Positions 54,251 to 64,000 of a stretch of DNA of 64,000 bases are shown one piece after another; positions within the stretch are counted from its first letter, which is position 1; the number at the start of each line of letters is the position of its first letter. Position numbers and translations under genes: made by a program. The DNA is from Lautropia sp. (GTDB lineage Bacteria; Pseudomonadota; Gammaproteobacteria; Burkholderiales; Burkholderiaceae_E). The notes under the pieces are model-generated. The model did not search any database and was not told where the DNA came from. It saw nothing but the letters and a program-made list of their open reading frames with translations. The stretch covers positions 62,001-126,000 of the forward strand of contig JAUNKF010000003.1 in NCBI GenBank assembly GCA_030532895.1. The letters are read 5' to 3'.

Positions 54251-55216
54251 CTATATTCCCCAATACCCCCGCTGCCGAGCCACAAACGCTTGCAACGCCT
54301 CCCGCAACTCCGGTGAGATGTCGGGCGATTCGGCCAGCGCCGCCATCGACTCAATCGCCCTGGGCGGCACGGGGGCTTTTTCGGGCCGGGGCGGCTCGCG
54401 GCGCTGGTGCAGCGTGGTGGGCTTGAAGCGGATGCGGGTCACCAACCAGCCGCGGGCTTGAAGCCCCGACAGCAGGCGGGGTTCATATTGACGCAGGCGG
54501 GCGGCCATGGCGCTGGAGGCGGCCGTCACCACCAGCGTTTGCTGCTCAAGCTTGAGCGGATGCAGCGCGATGTTGGGCAGAATGGTTTGCAGGTCGCGCG
54601 CCAGCGCCGAGAGGCGCTCCCAGGTGTCCCACAGCGGTGAGCCTCGGCGTTGCAGGTGTTCGAGGGCCGGGCGGCTTTCGCGATCTCGATCCTTGCGCTT
54701 CGGGTTCAGGTTGCGGCTCTGCCAGGCGGGGTTGTCGTGGCTGAGCTGTTCGTTGCTGTATTCGCTGGTCTGATACTTTTGGCGTTTATTTGCGCCGCGA
54801 TGGGCGGGGTTGATGCCGCGCGTCATGCCGCCCTTGTTCCGGCTGCCGCCGGGCTGCCAGCCAGCTCGGCGGCTTGCACCCGACTGAGCCGGTGCGTCGG
54901 TATCGGACGCCTTGTCGTTGTCCCTGTTGCTCCCATGCTCGGGCATGAAGGGCCGGCCGAGCGCATCGCCGGGTTGCCAGCCTCCTTGGTGGCCCTTGGC
55001 GTCGGCGCCGGGCTGCTTGTGACCAGGTTGCCAGTCACCGGGCCGCCACTCGTTCTGGCGCTGAAAGCCCCGCTGTACCGGAGCGCGTTCCCAGGGCATG
55101 GGTTGTGGCGTCTGTGCCACCCGGTTGCCGGCGGTCGGTGCAGGCCGCTTGTCCAGGTGGCTCGTGTCGGGCCGCTTGCCGGTTTTGCCGTGGGATCCTG
55201 GGTCGCGTGATACCAT
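54251..55216 (-). CDS. DciA-like (DUF721) protein with long disordered N-terminus
   Basis: 321 residues. The C-terminal part (about 195-285) has the DUF721/DciA pattern: [40 protein letters not shown] and [15 protein letters not shown]. DciA loads the replicative helicase DnaB in bacteria lacking DnaC (known of the family). The first 190 residues are hydrophilic, low complexity and repeat a W-Q/R-P-G-D unit ([19 protein letters not shown]). A DUF721 gene between lpxC and secA is normal for betaproteobacteria; this long N-terminal extension is not. It is divergent from secA. Confidence 0.7.
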   Translation of the reverse strand: MVSRDPGSHGKTGKRPDTSHLDKRPAPTAGNRVAQTPQPMPWERAPVQRGFQRQNEWRPGDWQPGHKQPGADAKGHQGGWQPGDALGRPFMPEHGSNRDNDKASDTDAPAQSGASRRAGWQPGGSRNKGGMTRGINPAHRGANKRQKYQTSEYSNEQLSHDNPAWQSRNLNPKRKDRDRESRPALEHLQRRGSPLWDTWERLSALARDLQTILPNIALHPLKLEQQTLVVTAASSAMAARLRQYEPRLLSGLQARGWLVTRIRFKPTTLHQRREPPRPEKAPVPPRAIESMAALAESPDISPELREALQAFVARQRGYWGI

Positions 55217-55294
55217 TTTCAGTCTGTTTTGCCAAGGGATTCGTTCGGGTCGGCGGTGTCGCCGACAGACAATTATCAGCCCTCATCACCACAC

Positions 55295-58090
<2,796 letters not shown>

Positions 58091-58107
58091 TCGGCTGATG
58101 GTCTGAT

Positions 58108-58152
58108 GATAAAGCGCGCTGATCTGCGTATCAGCGCGCTTTATCGTATCTT
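58108..58152 (+). terminator. Rho-independent terminator after secA
   Basis: GATAAAGCGCGCTGAT (58108-58123) pairs perfectly over 16 bases with ATCAGCGCGCTTTATC (58130-58145), 6-base loop, followed by GTATCTTC. Confidence 0.85.
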
Positions 58153-58252
58153 CTCATTGTGGCAGTTGCCGCTGCGACAGCGGCAGACACATGTCTGACG
58201 AATGAGTGATGTGATGGGGCCAGCAATCCTCGTTGCACGTGCATGACCCCAG

Positions 58253-59389
58253 CTAAGTTGGCAATTCAGTTTTCCGAGTCAGGTCGGTCGCTGTCGGTAA
58301 GCCAAAGTCAAACAGTCTTTGCTGGTTGGTGTTGGACAACCAGCTCTCCGCGGTCTCATCGCATCGGGGCAGGCGATAATGATAAAGTCCGCTTGACTCG
58401 GTGATTTCCGGAATCCAAAGGCGCCCGTCAACAACGTCCATGAAATAAGGCGTGCCCTGAAAGAGGGAGGAAACATCGTATGCAAGACCCGTGGCCAGTT
58501 CGTCGAGCCGGTTGAACCAGAAGGCTTTTTGAGGGGTGGCGGTCAACAGTCCTCGCCCATCTTCAAAAAAGAAGAGGTCGTTGCTGCTGACATGGGTGGT
58601 ATGAGGCAACGGCTTTAGCACCAGTTGTTCACCCGTGAACCGGGGCATGTTGCCATGCCATCGATAGACCACGATGCGGGTGGCGCCAACAAAGTACAAC
58701 CTTTCGCCCTGCAATCTGATCGATCGGCAGTATTCGCCTTCAAGCTCGGAGATCACCATCTGGTGTTCCAGCCGCAAGCCCTGTCGGCTCGGGCTGAAGA
58801 TGTGCAGGCTCTGATCGGTGGAGCCCACCACCAGAAAGCGATCTCGAACCGAATCATGGCAGACCCGGTGCGGACGGCGGCCGACATCATCGACGATCTG
58901 AACGATCTCGAAGCGTCCTTCGCCCTGTTCCCGATAAACCTTCAGTCGGTGCCGTCCGGTGTCTTCGGCCACATAGCGCTGCCCATCCGAGGCGATCGAG
59001 TGAGGGCCGGCCAGGTCATCGTCGAGTACATGCCAGTGCTGGATGGGTTGTTGCAGATCATGGTGATGCAGGATCCGGTGGTGCCAGCAATCCACGATGA
59101 AATGGCGTTGGCCGATCTTCGTGATGAAGGTGGGCGTATAGAGGCGATGCCGATAATCCTGTGCCTGTTCGGTGTTGGTCTTGGTGTCGGCGCGCGCATC
59201 GGTGGAGAGCGTCAGGGCCGTGGTGTTGTCCTGAGAGCCGGCTGTGGCGGATATGTTCAACGATTTGGGGTTTGAGCCAGCGGCCGGGCTGTTTGCGGAT
59301 GAGCAGGCTGTCAGCCAGGTGCTGAAGGCAGACAGGGCCAGGGGATAGCGCAGAAAATGACGGCGGGTCGATGGGAGCGGGCGGCTCAT
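58253..59389 (-). CDS. Probable Tat-exported lipoprotein with beta-propeller-like repeats
   Basis: 378 residues from the ATG at 59389. STRRHFLRYPLALSAFSTWL reads as a twin-arginine signal followed by the lipobox LTAC. After a Ser/Thr-rich linker come repeated units such as HFIVDCWHHRILHH, RYVAEDTGRHRLKVY, RFLVVGSTDQSLHIF, spaced about 45 residues, reminiscent of NHL/SMP-30 propellers. No specific family recognised. GC is slightly below neighbours. It is convergent with secA and divergent from argJ. Confidence 0.65.
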   Translation of the reverse strand: MSRPLPSTRRHFLRYPLALSAFSTWLTACSSANSPAAGSNPKSLNISATAGSQDNTTALTLSTDARADTKTNTEQAQDYRHRLYTPTFITKIGQRHFIVDCWHHRILHHHDLQQPIQHWHVLDDDLAGPHSIASDGQRYVAEDTGRHRLKVYREQGEGRFEIVQIVDDVGRRPHRVCHDSVRDRFLVVGSTDQSLHIFSPSRQGLRLEHQMVISELEGEYCRSIRLQGERLYFVGATRIVVYRWHGNMPRFTGEQLVLKPLPHTTHVSSNDLFFFEDGRGLLTATPQKAFWFNRLDELATGLAYDVSSLFQGTPYFMDVVDGRLWIPEITESSGLYHYRLPRCDETAESWLSNTNQQRLFDFGLPTATDLTRKTELPT

Positions 59390-59602
59390 GGGGCAACGAG
59401 GCACGTTAAACTAGCGGGTAAGCAAACACGCCAGCCATACGATGGCAGACGCTGATCGAAGCCCTGATTGTTGGTGCCGGCCGCCTGATCGGATCGGTGA
59501 AATAAACAGGCTTTTGCCCCGCTGTTGTCCGGCGCCGATGCCACGCGCTGTTCATCGATACGATGGCGTATAACCATCCATCACCCGTGAGGAAGACACC
59601 CC

Positions 59603-60832
59603 ATGCCCGTCAATCTGTCCGCCCCTGATGCTGCCGCCCTGTTGCCGGTGGCTGGTGTAGAACTCGGCACGGCCCGTGCCGGCATCAAGAAGCCCGGTCG
59701 CCGAGACTTGATGGTGGCGCGCTTCAAGGCGGGGACGCTGGCGGCGGCGGTGTTCACGCGCAACCGCTTCTGCGCGGCGCCGGTCACGGTGGCACGGGAG
59801 CATCTTGAGACGGTGAAGGGCCATTTGCGCGCCGTCGTCGTCAACACGGGCAATGCCAATGCTGGCACCGGGGCAGAAGGCATTCGTGATGCCCGCCGTG
59901 TCTGTGCCGAGGTGGCTGATGTACTCGGCTGTCAGGCCCAGGAGATCTTTCCGATGTCCACCGGGGTCATCCTCGAACACCTGCCGGTCGACAAGATCGT
60001 GGCCGCCATTCCCGAGGCGGTGGGTGATCTGAACCCGGCGCACTGGCTGGAGGCGGCCGAGGCCATCATGACGACGGATGTGCTGCCCAAGGCCACGTCG
60101 CGCCGCGTGACGGTGGCAGGCCGTGAAGTGGTGATGACGGGCATCTCCAAAGGGGCCGGCATGATCCGCCCCAACATGGGCACGATGCTCGGCATGATCG
60201 TCGTGGACTCCAAAATCTCCGAGCGGATGCTGTCCGCCTGGGTGCGTCAGATTGCCGATGCCAGTTTCAATCGCATCACGGTCGATGGGGATACGTCCAC
60301 CAATGACACCTTCTTGTTGGTCGCCACTGGCGCAGGCGATGTCGTCATCGAAAATGATGATGATCCGGGGGCACCGCAGATTCTGTCTGCCCTCACCGAT
60401 ACGGCCATCGAGCTGGCTCAGGCCATCGTGCGTGATGGCGAAGGCGCCACCAAATTCGTCACCGTTCGGGTCGAAGGGGCAGGCACGCAGGCCGAGGCCG
60501 ATTCGGTGGCTTATGCCATCGCCCATTCACCACTTGTCAAAACCGCTTTCTTCGCGTCCGACCCGAACCTGGGTCGCATTCTGGCAGCTATCGGCTATGC
60601 CGGTATCGACGATCTGGACGTGGCCAACATCGAGGTCTGGCTCGATGATGTTCGGGTGGCGGTGGATGGCGGGCGAGATCCGGCCTATCAGGAAGAAGAT
60701 GGCCAACGTGTGCTGGCGCAGGCCGAGTTTCAGGTGCGCGTGTGCCTGAACCGGGGCGAGGTCGATACCACGGTCTGGACGTGCGATCTCTCGCATGATT
60801 ACGTGTCGATCAATGCCGATTATCGTTCGTGA
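59603..60832 (+). CDS. argJ: Bifunctional glutamate N-acetyltransferase/amino-acid acetyltransferase
   Basis: 409 residues. [37 protein letters not shown] and the C-terminal VSINADYRS are ArgJ signatures. The protein self-cleaves before a nucleophilic Thr; the expected site is MA|TML, but here it reads MG|TML (Gly193/Thr194). It recycles acetyl groups between ornithine and glutamate in arginine synthesis. GAGGAAGA lies before the ATG. Its location after secA is typical of Burkholderiales. Confidence 0.95.
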   Translation: MPVNLSAPDAAALLPVAGVELGTARAGIKKPGRRDLMVARFKAGTLAAAVFTRNRFCAAPVTVAREHLETVKGHLRAVVVNTGNANAGTGAEGIRDARRVCAEVADVLGCQAQEIFPMSTGVILEHLPVDKIVAAIPEAVGDLNPAHWLEAAEAIMTTDVLPKATSRRVTVAGREVVMTGISKGAGMIRPNMGTMLGMIVVDSKISERMLSAWVRQIADASFNRITVDGDTSTNDTFLLVATGAGDVVIENDDDPGAPQILSALTDTAIELAQAIVRDGEGATKFVTVRVEGAGTQAEADSVAYAIAHSPLVKTAFFASDPNLGRILAAIGYAGIDDLDVANIEVWLDDVRVAVDGGRDPAYQEEDGQRVLAQAEFQVRVCLNRGEVDTTVWTCDLSHDYVSINADYRS

Positions 60833-60980
60833 ACCAATCAGATTGACACCATGAACGAGGTAGCCTGATGGCCGTGGCAATGAGTGCCTGTACGGAAGCG
60901 TCGCTGCGGTGTGCGCCTTGCGTCGAGGCAGGGAGCTTGGCACGCCGCTTGTCCTGTCTGCTTGTTCTGAGCCGGAGACC

Positions 60981-61889
60981 ATGATGTCGACTGACATGAA
61001 CCGTTTGCTCCAGCGCCTGAATCAGGTGCTGGATACCGTCGAACCGTTGGCCTTGCGCCTGAATCAGCTCGTGCTGCCCCGTGACACCGATTGGGAGGCC
61101 ATCGCTTTTCGGTGGCGCCGCCGGCAGAGTGCACTGGGGCGTTTGGGCGAATTGCAGGCTGTGCATCATCCGTCGCTGCCCTCGCTGGACGATCTGCACA
61201 ACATCGAACGTCAGAAAGCGATGGTCGAAGCCAATACCCGGCAATTCGTGCAGGGCAAGCCAGCCAACAATGTGCTGCTGACGGGGGCAAGGGGTACGGG
61301 CAAGTCGTCCCTGGTGCGGGCCTGTCTGCACCGCTTTCATGTGGACGGCTTGCGGCTGATCGAGGTGGACAAGGATTGGCTCGTCGATCTGCCCGATCTG
61401 ATCGAGCGCGTGCAGGGGCGGCCCGAGCGCTTCATCGTTTACTGCGATGACCTGTCTTTCGAGCAGGGGGAGGGGGCGTACAAGGCATTGAAGACGGTGC
61501 TGGATGGCTCGGTGGCCGGCCAGGCTGACAACGTGCTGATTTACGCCACCTCCAACCGTCGCCACCTGATGCCCGAGATCCTCTCTGAAAATCTTCAGGC
61601 CACGCATCAGGAAGATGGCGAGATTCATCCGGGTGAAACCTCCGAAGAAAAAATCTCGCTCTCCGAGCGCTTCGGTCTGCGGGTGTCCTTTCATCCGTTC
61701 CGGCAGGATGATTATCTGGCCGTGGTGGGGCACTGGTTGCGCCATTTTGGGGCCGATGAGGCCCAGGTGGACGAGGCCCGCATCGAGGCGCTGAGCTGGG
61801 CGCTGGAGCGCGGCTCACGGTCGGGCCGGGTGGCCTGGCAGTTTGCGCGGCACTGGGCGGGGAGGCAGGCGGTGGGCAGCAGCCGTTGA
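60981..61889 (+). CDS. DUF815 family AAA-type ATPase
   Basis: 302 residues from the ATG at 60981 (GGAGA at 60974-60978). Walker A GARGTGKSS, Walker B-like RFIVYCDDLSFE and IYATSNRRHLMPE (sensor) match DUF815 predicted ATPases. SLDDLHNIERQKAMVEANTR is the family's conserved entry to the P-loop domain. The cellular role is unknown. It is conserved between argJ and the Nudix gene in this group. Confidence 0.88.
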   Translation: MMSTDMNRLLQRLNQVLDTVEPLALRLNQLVLPRDTDWEAIAFRWRRRQSALGRLGELQAVHHPSLPSLDDLHNIERQKAMVEANTRQFVQGKPANNVLLTGARGTGKSSLVRACLHRFHVDGLRLIEVDKDWLVDLPDLIERVQGRPERFIVYCDDLSFEQGEGAYKALKTVLDGSVAGQADNVLIYATSNRRHLMPEILSENLQATHQEDGEIHPGETSEEKISLSERFGLRVSFHPFRQDDYLAVVGHWLRHFGADEAQVDEARIEALSWALERGSRSGRVAWQFARHWAGRQAVGSSR

Positions 61890-62027
61890 GACGGATTTGG
61901 CCTGGTCATTGTTTGGCATCACATCGATCGGCTTCGTGGATAACGGGAGCGCTTGCAGGGAAACCGGCGCATGTCATGCGCGCCATGCACGCCGGTGCCT
62001 GGTATTGGCTTTTGAACAGAGATCACC

Positions 62028-63215
62028 ATGACAAACAAGGTGGATGTGGCGGTGGGCGTCGTGTTGCGCCCGGATGGGCAGGTGTTGCTGGGGCAGCGCC
62101 TGTCGGGCAAGAGCTATTACGGCTGGTGGGAGTTTCCGGGCGGCAAATTCGAGGCCGGCGAAGATGCCGCCACGGCCGTGGCCCGCGAGTTGCGGGAAGA
62201 AATCGGCATTCAGGTGAATGAATCCTGGCCTTGGGTTGTGCGCGAACATGTTTATGGGCACGCCCATGTCCGGCTGCATTTCCGTCGCATCGTGGGCTGG
62301 ACGGGCGAGCCGCATTCGGCCGAGGGTCAGGCACTGGCCTGGCAGCCCGCCCACGCGGTGGAGGTCGGGCCATTGCTGCCCGCTTCTTTGGCGCCGATCC
62401 GCTGGTTGGGCTTGCCCGGTGTCTATGCTGTCTCGAATGCCAGCGAGCTGGGCACAGATGTCTGGCTGGCCCATCTTGCAGCCTGGCTCAAGCCGTGGAA
62501 AGAGGCGCGACGGAAGGCGTCTTCGTCATCCAATCAAGCGGGCTTCTGCGTCGAGGGACAAGAAGCGGCTGGTGGATCGGGTACCTCACCCTTGTTGCTG
62601 CTCCGTGAGCCGGGCATGGACGAGGCTGCCTTTGCATCACTCTTCGAGGCTGTGATGGCGCAGGTACGTGGCACGGGCGTTCGCGTGCTGGTGAGCAGCC
62701 GTCATCCGCATGGGTATGCGCAGCGAGCTTCGGATGAAACCGGTGGTGGCATCCACCTGACAGCCGATGACCTGAACGCCGTGGCCGAGGCGCATGCCAA
62801 TCAGACGGTGTGGCCGCCCTCTTCGCTGGCCGCCGAAAAGGCTGGCGAACAGCAGGCGGTTGAAGACGCCACGGTGGCGCATCCTGCCCTGGCCGCCGAG
62901 GCCGGTGTGGAAGTGCTGCCAGGCTGGCGGGTACGCTATCGTCTGGTGGGCGCTTCCTGCCACACTGTGGCCGATCTGCAACGGGCGGGCCTGGTGGAAG
63001 TGGATTTTGCGGTCTGCGGCCCGGTGCAGCCCACGCAGAGCCATCCCGGCGCATCCGTCACAGGCTGGGAAGGTTTCGCGGCCACCATCGCCCATACCCC
63101 CGTGCCCGCGTATGCGTTGGGTGGGCTGAAAGCGGCAGACCTGGACACCGCGCGTCGCGCCGGTGCCCAAGGGGTGGCGATGCAGCGGGGGGCGTGGGCG
63201 AACACTGTTGTTTAG
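62028..63215 (+). CDS. Nudix hydrolase (MutT-like) fused to thiamine-phosphate-synthase-like domain
   Basis: 395 residues. Residues 1-135 form a Nudix domain with a canonical box (Gly39 to Gly60: GKFEAGEDAAT ... RELREEIG) and the 8-oxo-dGTP-type HAHVRLHF. After a linker (about 150-185), residues 188-395 resemble ThiE/TenI: VRVLVSSRHPHG, GGGIHLTADDL, LVGASCHTVADL, YALGGLKAADLDTARRAGAQ. The fusion is known in proteobacteria. The Nudix part probably cleans oxidised nucleotides; the TMP-synthase-like part may be catalytically altered. Genes that normally follow (yacG, zapD, coaE) are not present. Confidence 0.85.
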   Translation: MTNKVDVAVGVVLRPDGQVLLGQRLSGKSYYGWWEFPGGKFEAGEDAATAVARELREEIGIQVNESWPWVVREHVYGHAHVRLHFRRIVGWTGEPHSAEGQALAWQPAHAVEVGPLLPASLAPIRWLGLPGVYAVSNASELGTDVWLAHLAAWLKPWKEARRKASSSSNQAGFCVEGQEAAGGSGTSPLLLLREPGMDEAAFASLFEAVMAQVRGTGVRVLVSSRHPHGYAQRASDETGGGIHLTADDLNAVAEAHANQTVWPPSSLAAEKAGEQQAVEDATVAHPALAAEAGVEVLPGWRVRYRLVGASCHTVADLQRAGLVEVDFAVCGPVQPTQSHPGASVTGWEGFAATIAHTPVPAYALGGLKAADLDTARRAGAQGVAMQRGAWANTVV

Positions 63216-63304
63216 CGCGCATCATGCACTGGTGCATCATCCCCGTGCAGTTTTGGGGACAGCCCTTCGGGAAAGCCCCTCTGGGCGCGCAGCACTGGGT
63301 TACC

Positions 63305-63379
63305 AACCCCTTCAAACTGGAAAACACGCTACGAGTCATCGAGGCACTCGGAGGTGAGGTCTGCCTAAACCGGTTGCCC
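63305..63379 (+). pseudogene. HipB-like antitoxin remnant
   Basis: The frame at 63311-63379 reads FKLENTLRVIEALGGEVCLN, like the C-terminal end of HipB-type antitoxins (K-L-x-T-L-x-x-V-x-x-A-L-G-x-E-L). The helix-turn-helix part is missing. It lies just before the HipA fragment, the normal hipB-hipA order. Confidence 0.4.
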
Positions 63380-63401
63380 TCGGGCCATGCCGTTCACCCA
63401 C

Positions 63402-63704
63402 ATGAGGGTCGTGACCGTGGCGCATGAACTGGCTGTTTGGCTGTTTACCGATCGGGTCGGAACGCTGGCGTTGGTCAATGGACGACTGAGCTTCTGGTAT
63501 GAGCCTGAGTGGCTGTCACGCCAGGATGCTATCGCTTTGTCCGCCTCGCTGCCCCTTCAAGCTCAAGCGTTTGACGATCACGGGACGCGGCCTTTTTTGT
63601 TTCATGATGACGCCAGTCCGGTAGTTCGCTGGACTGCGACGTGGCTCGATACAGCAGGTTTATCAATAACTTACGCGCGTCCATCATATGCCGGTGCTTT
63701 CTGA
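63402..63704 (+). pseudogene. HipA N-terminal fragment
   Basis: About 100 codons. ELAVWLFTDRVGTLALVNGR, SFWYEPEWLSRQDAIALSAS and LPLQAQAFDD follow the HipA N-terminal (couple_hipA) pattern (V-G-x-L, F-x-Y-x-x-x-W-L, A-x-x-L-S-x-S-L-P-L). Similarity stops near 63600 and the kinase domain is absent, so it is a truncated toxin relic. Internal GTG/ATG starts are possible. Confidence 0.6.
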
Positions 63705-63775
63705 AACTTGACCCGGTTCTCCCTCGCGCCGCTCCTATCTGGCTCTTGGAATCCAGGTCGTTCCAAGGAGTCATC

Positions 63776-64000
63776 ATGGCAAAGATCAAGCTCACCAAAA
63801 CCGCCGTAGAGTCGGCGCAACCCCAGGCGAAGGACATCGAACTAGGGGATACCGCCGCGCCCGGCTTCCTTTGCAAGTCATCGACCGGAACATCATCCCG
63901 CTGCTGGGCCGCAAGAAGGTGCATGACGTGAAGCGGCCCGACATTGCCGGGTTGATGGAAAAGCTGGCCTACAAGCCGACCGAGGCGAACAAGACCTCCG
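63776..64000 (+). pseudogene. Phage-type integrase fragment with internal deletion (runs off window)
   Basis: The ATG at 63776 follows AAGGAG (63766-63771). MAKIKLTKTAVESAQPQAKD and LGDTAAPGFLCK are the DUF4102 arm-binding N-terminus of tyrosine recombinases. At about 63877 the frame loses similarity, and another frame begins FDRNIIPLLGRKKVHDVKRP-like core-binding sequence, so about 60-70 codons are deleted with a frameshift. It continues past 64000. It marks degraded integrated DNA. Confidence 0.7.

Overview
The window is a GC-rich chromosomal segment from a betaproteobacterium of the order Burkholderiales. The gene order matches that group: the division and cell-wall (dcw) cluster running from mraZ to lpxC, then DciA, secA, argJ, a DUF815 ATPase and a Nudix-ThiE fusion, and separately fmdB-aspS-nudB-endonuclease. 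A TonB-dependent heme locus with a HmuY-type lipoprotein fits a host-associated or oral genus such as Lautropia. That genus assignment is an inference from content, not from a search.

Layout. 1-5.7 kb: MFS transporter, ssb, a PHB-depolymerase-type esterase with a ribbon-helix-helix regulator, and a dicarboxylate/amino-acid:cation symporter. 6-12.9 kb: fmdB, aspS, nudB and an EEP-family phosphodiesterase, interrupted between aspS and nudB by a large, lower-GC lipoprotein gene whose C-terminus looks like a zinc LAS-type peptidoglycan peptidase. 13-19 kb: hexose-6-phosphate mutarotase, ElaA-type acetyltransferase, YciA-type thioesterase, an exported EEP nuclease divergent from pyrC, and two small entericidin-family lipoproteins. 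19.2-27.7 kb: a heme-uptake locus (TonB receptor, HmuY-like lipoprotein, PH-domain membrane protein, HmuS, HmuT, HmuU, HmuV) with a Fur-box-like promoter and an antitoxin-like gene lodged between hmuT and hmuU. 27.8-33.4 kb: miscellaneous envelope and unknown genes (DUF808, M23 peptidase, DUF3293, SH3 protein, DUF3025, FimV-like exported protein).

33.8-58.1 kb: the RNase P RNA, then the dcw cluster (mraZ, rsmH, ftsL, ftsI, murE, murF, mraY, murD, ftsW, murG, murC, ddl, ftsQ, ftsA, ftsZ, lpxC). Most junctions overlap by 1-8 bases, so the cluster is very probably co-transcribed and translationally coupled. A good sigma70 promoter followed by four TGGGN repeats at exact 10-base spacing precedes mraZ. 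The genes build lipid II (MurC/D/E/F, Ddl, MraY, MurG) and the septal machine (FtsZ/A/Q/L/I/W); LpxC commits carbon to lipid A. A DciA-type helicase loader and secA follow, divergently transcribed.

58.2-64 kb: a Tat-type lipoprotein, argJ, the DUF815 ATPase and a Nudix-ThiE fusion. The last 0.8 kb is degraded accessory DNA: hipB and hipA fragments, and a phage-type integrase with an internal deletion and frameshift that runs off the window.

No tRNA, 5S/16S/23S rRNA, CRISPR array or intact insertion sequence was seen. The best candidates for something new are the composite lipoprotein with the LAS-like domain, the two-module HmuY-like protein, the antitoxin-like gene inside the heme ABC operon, and the non-consensus FtsZ signature (GKGTGTG). 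No complete, clearly novel multi-gene system is evident.
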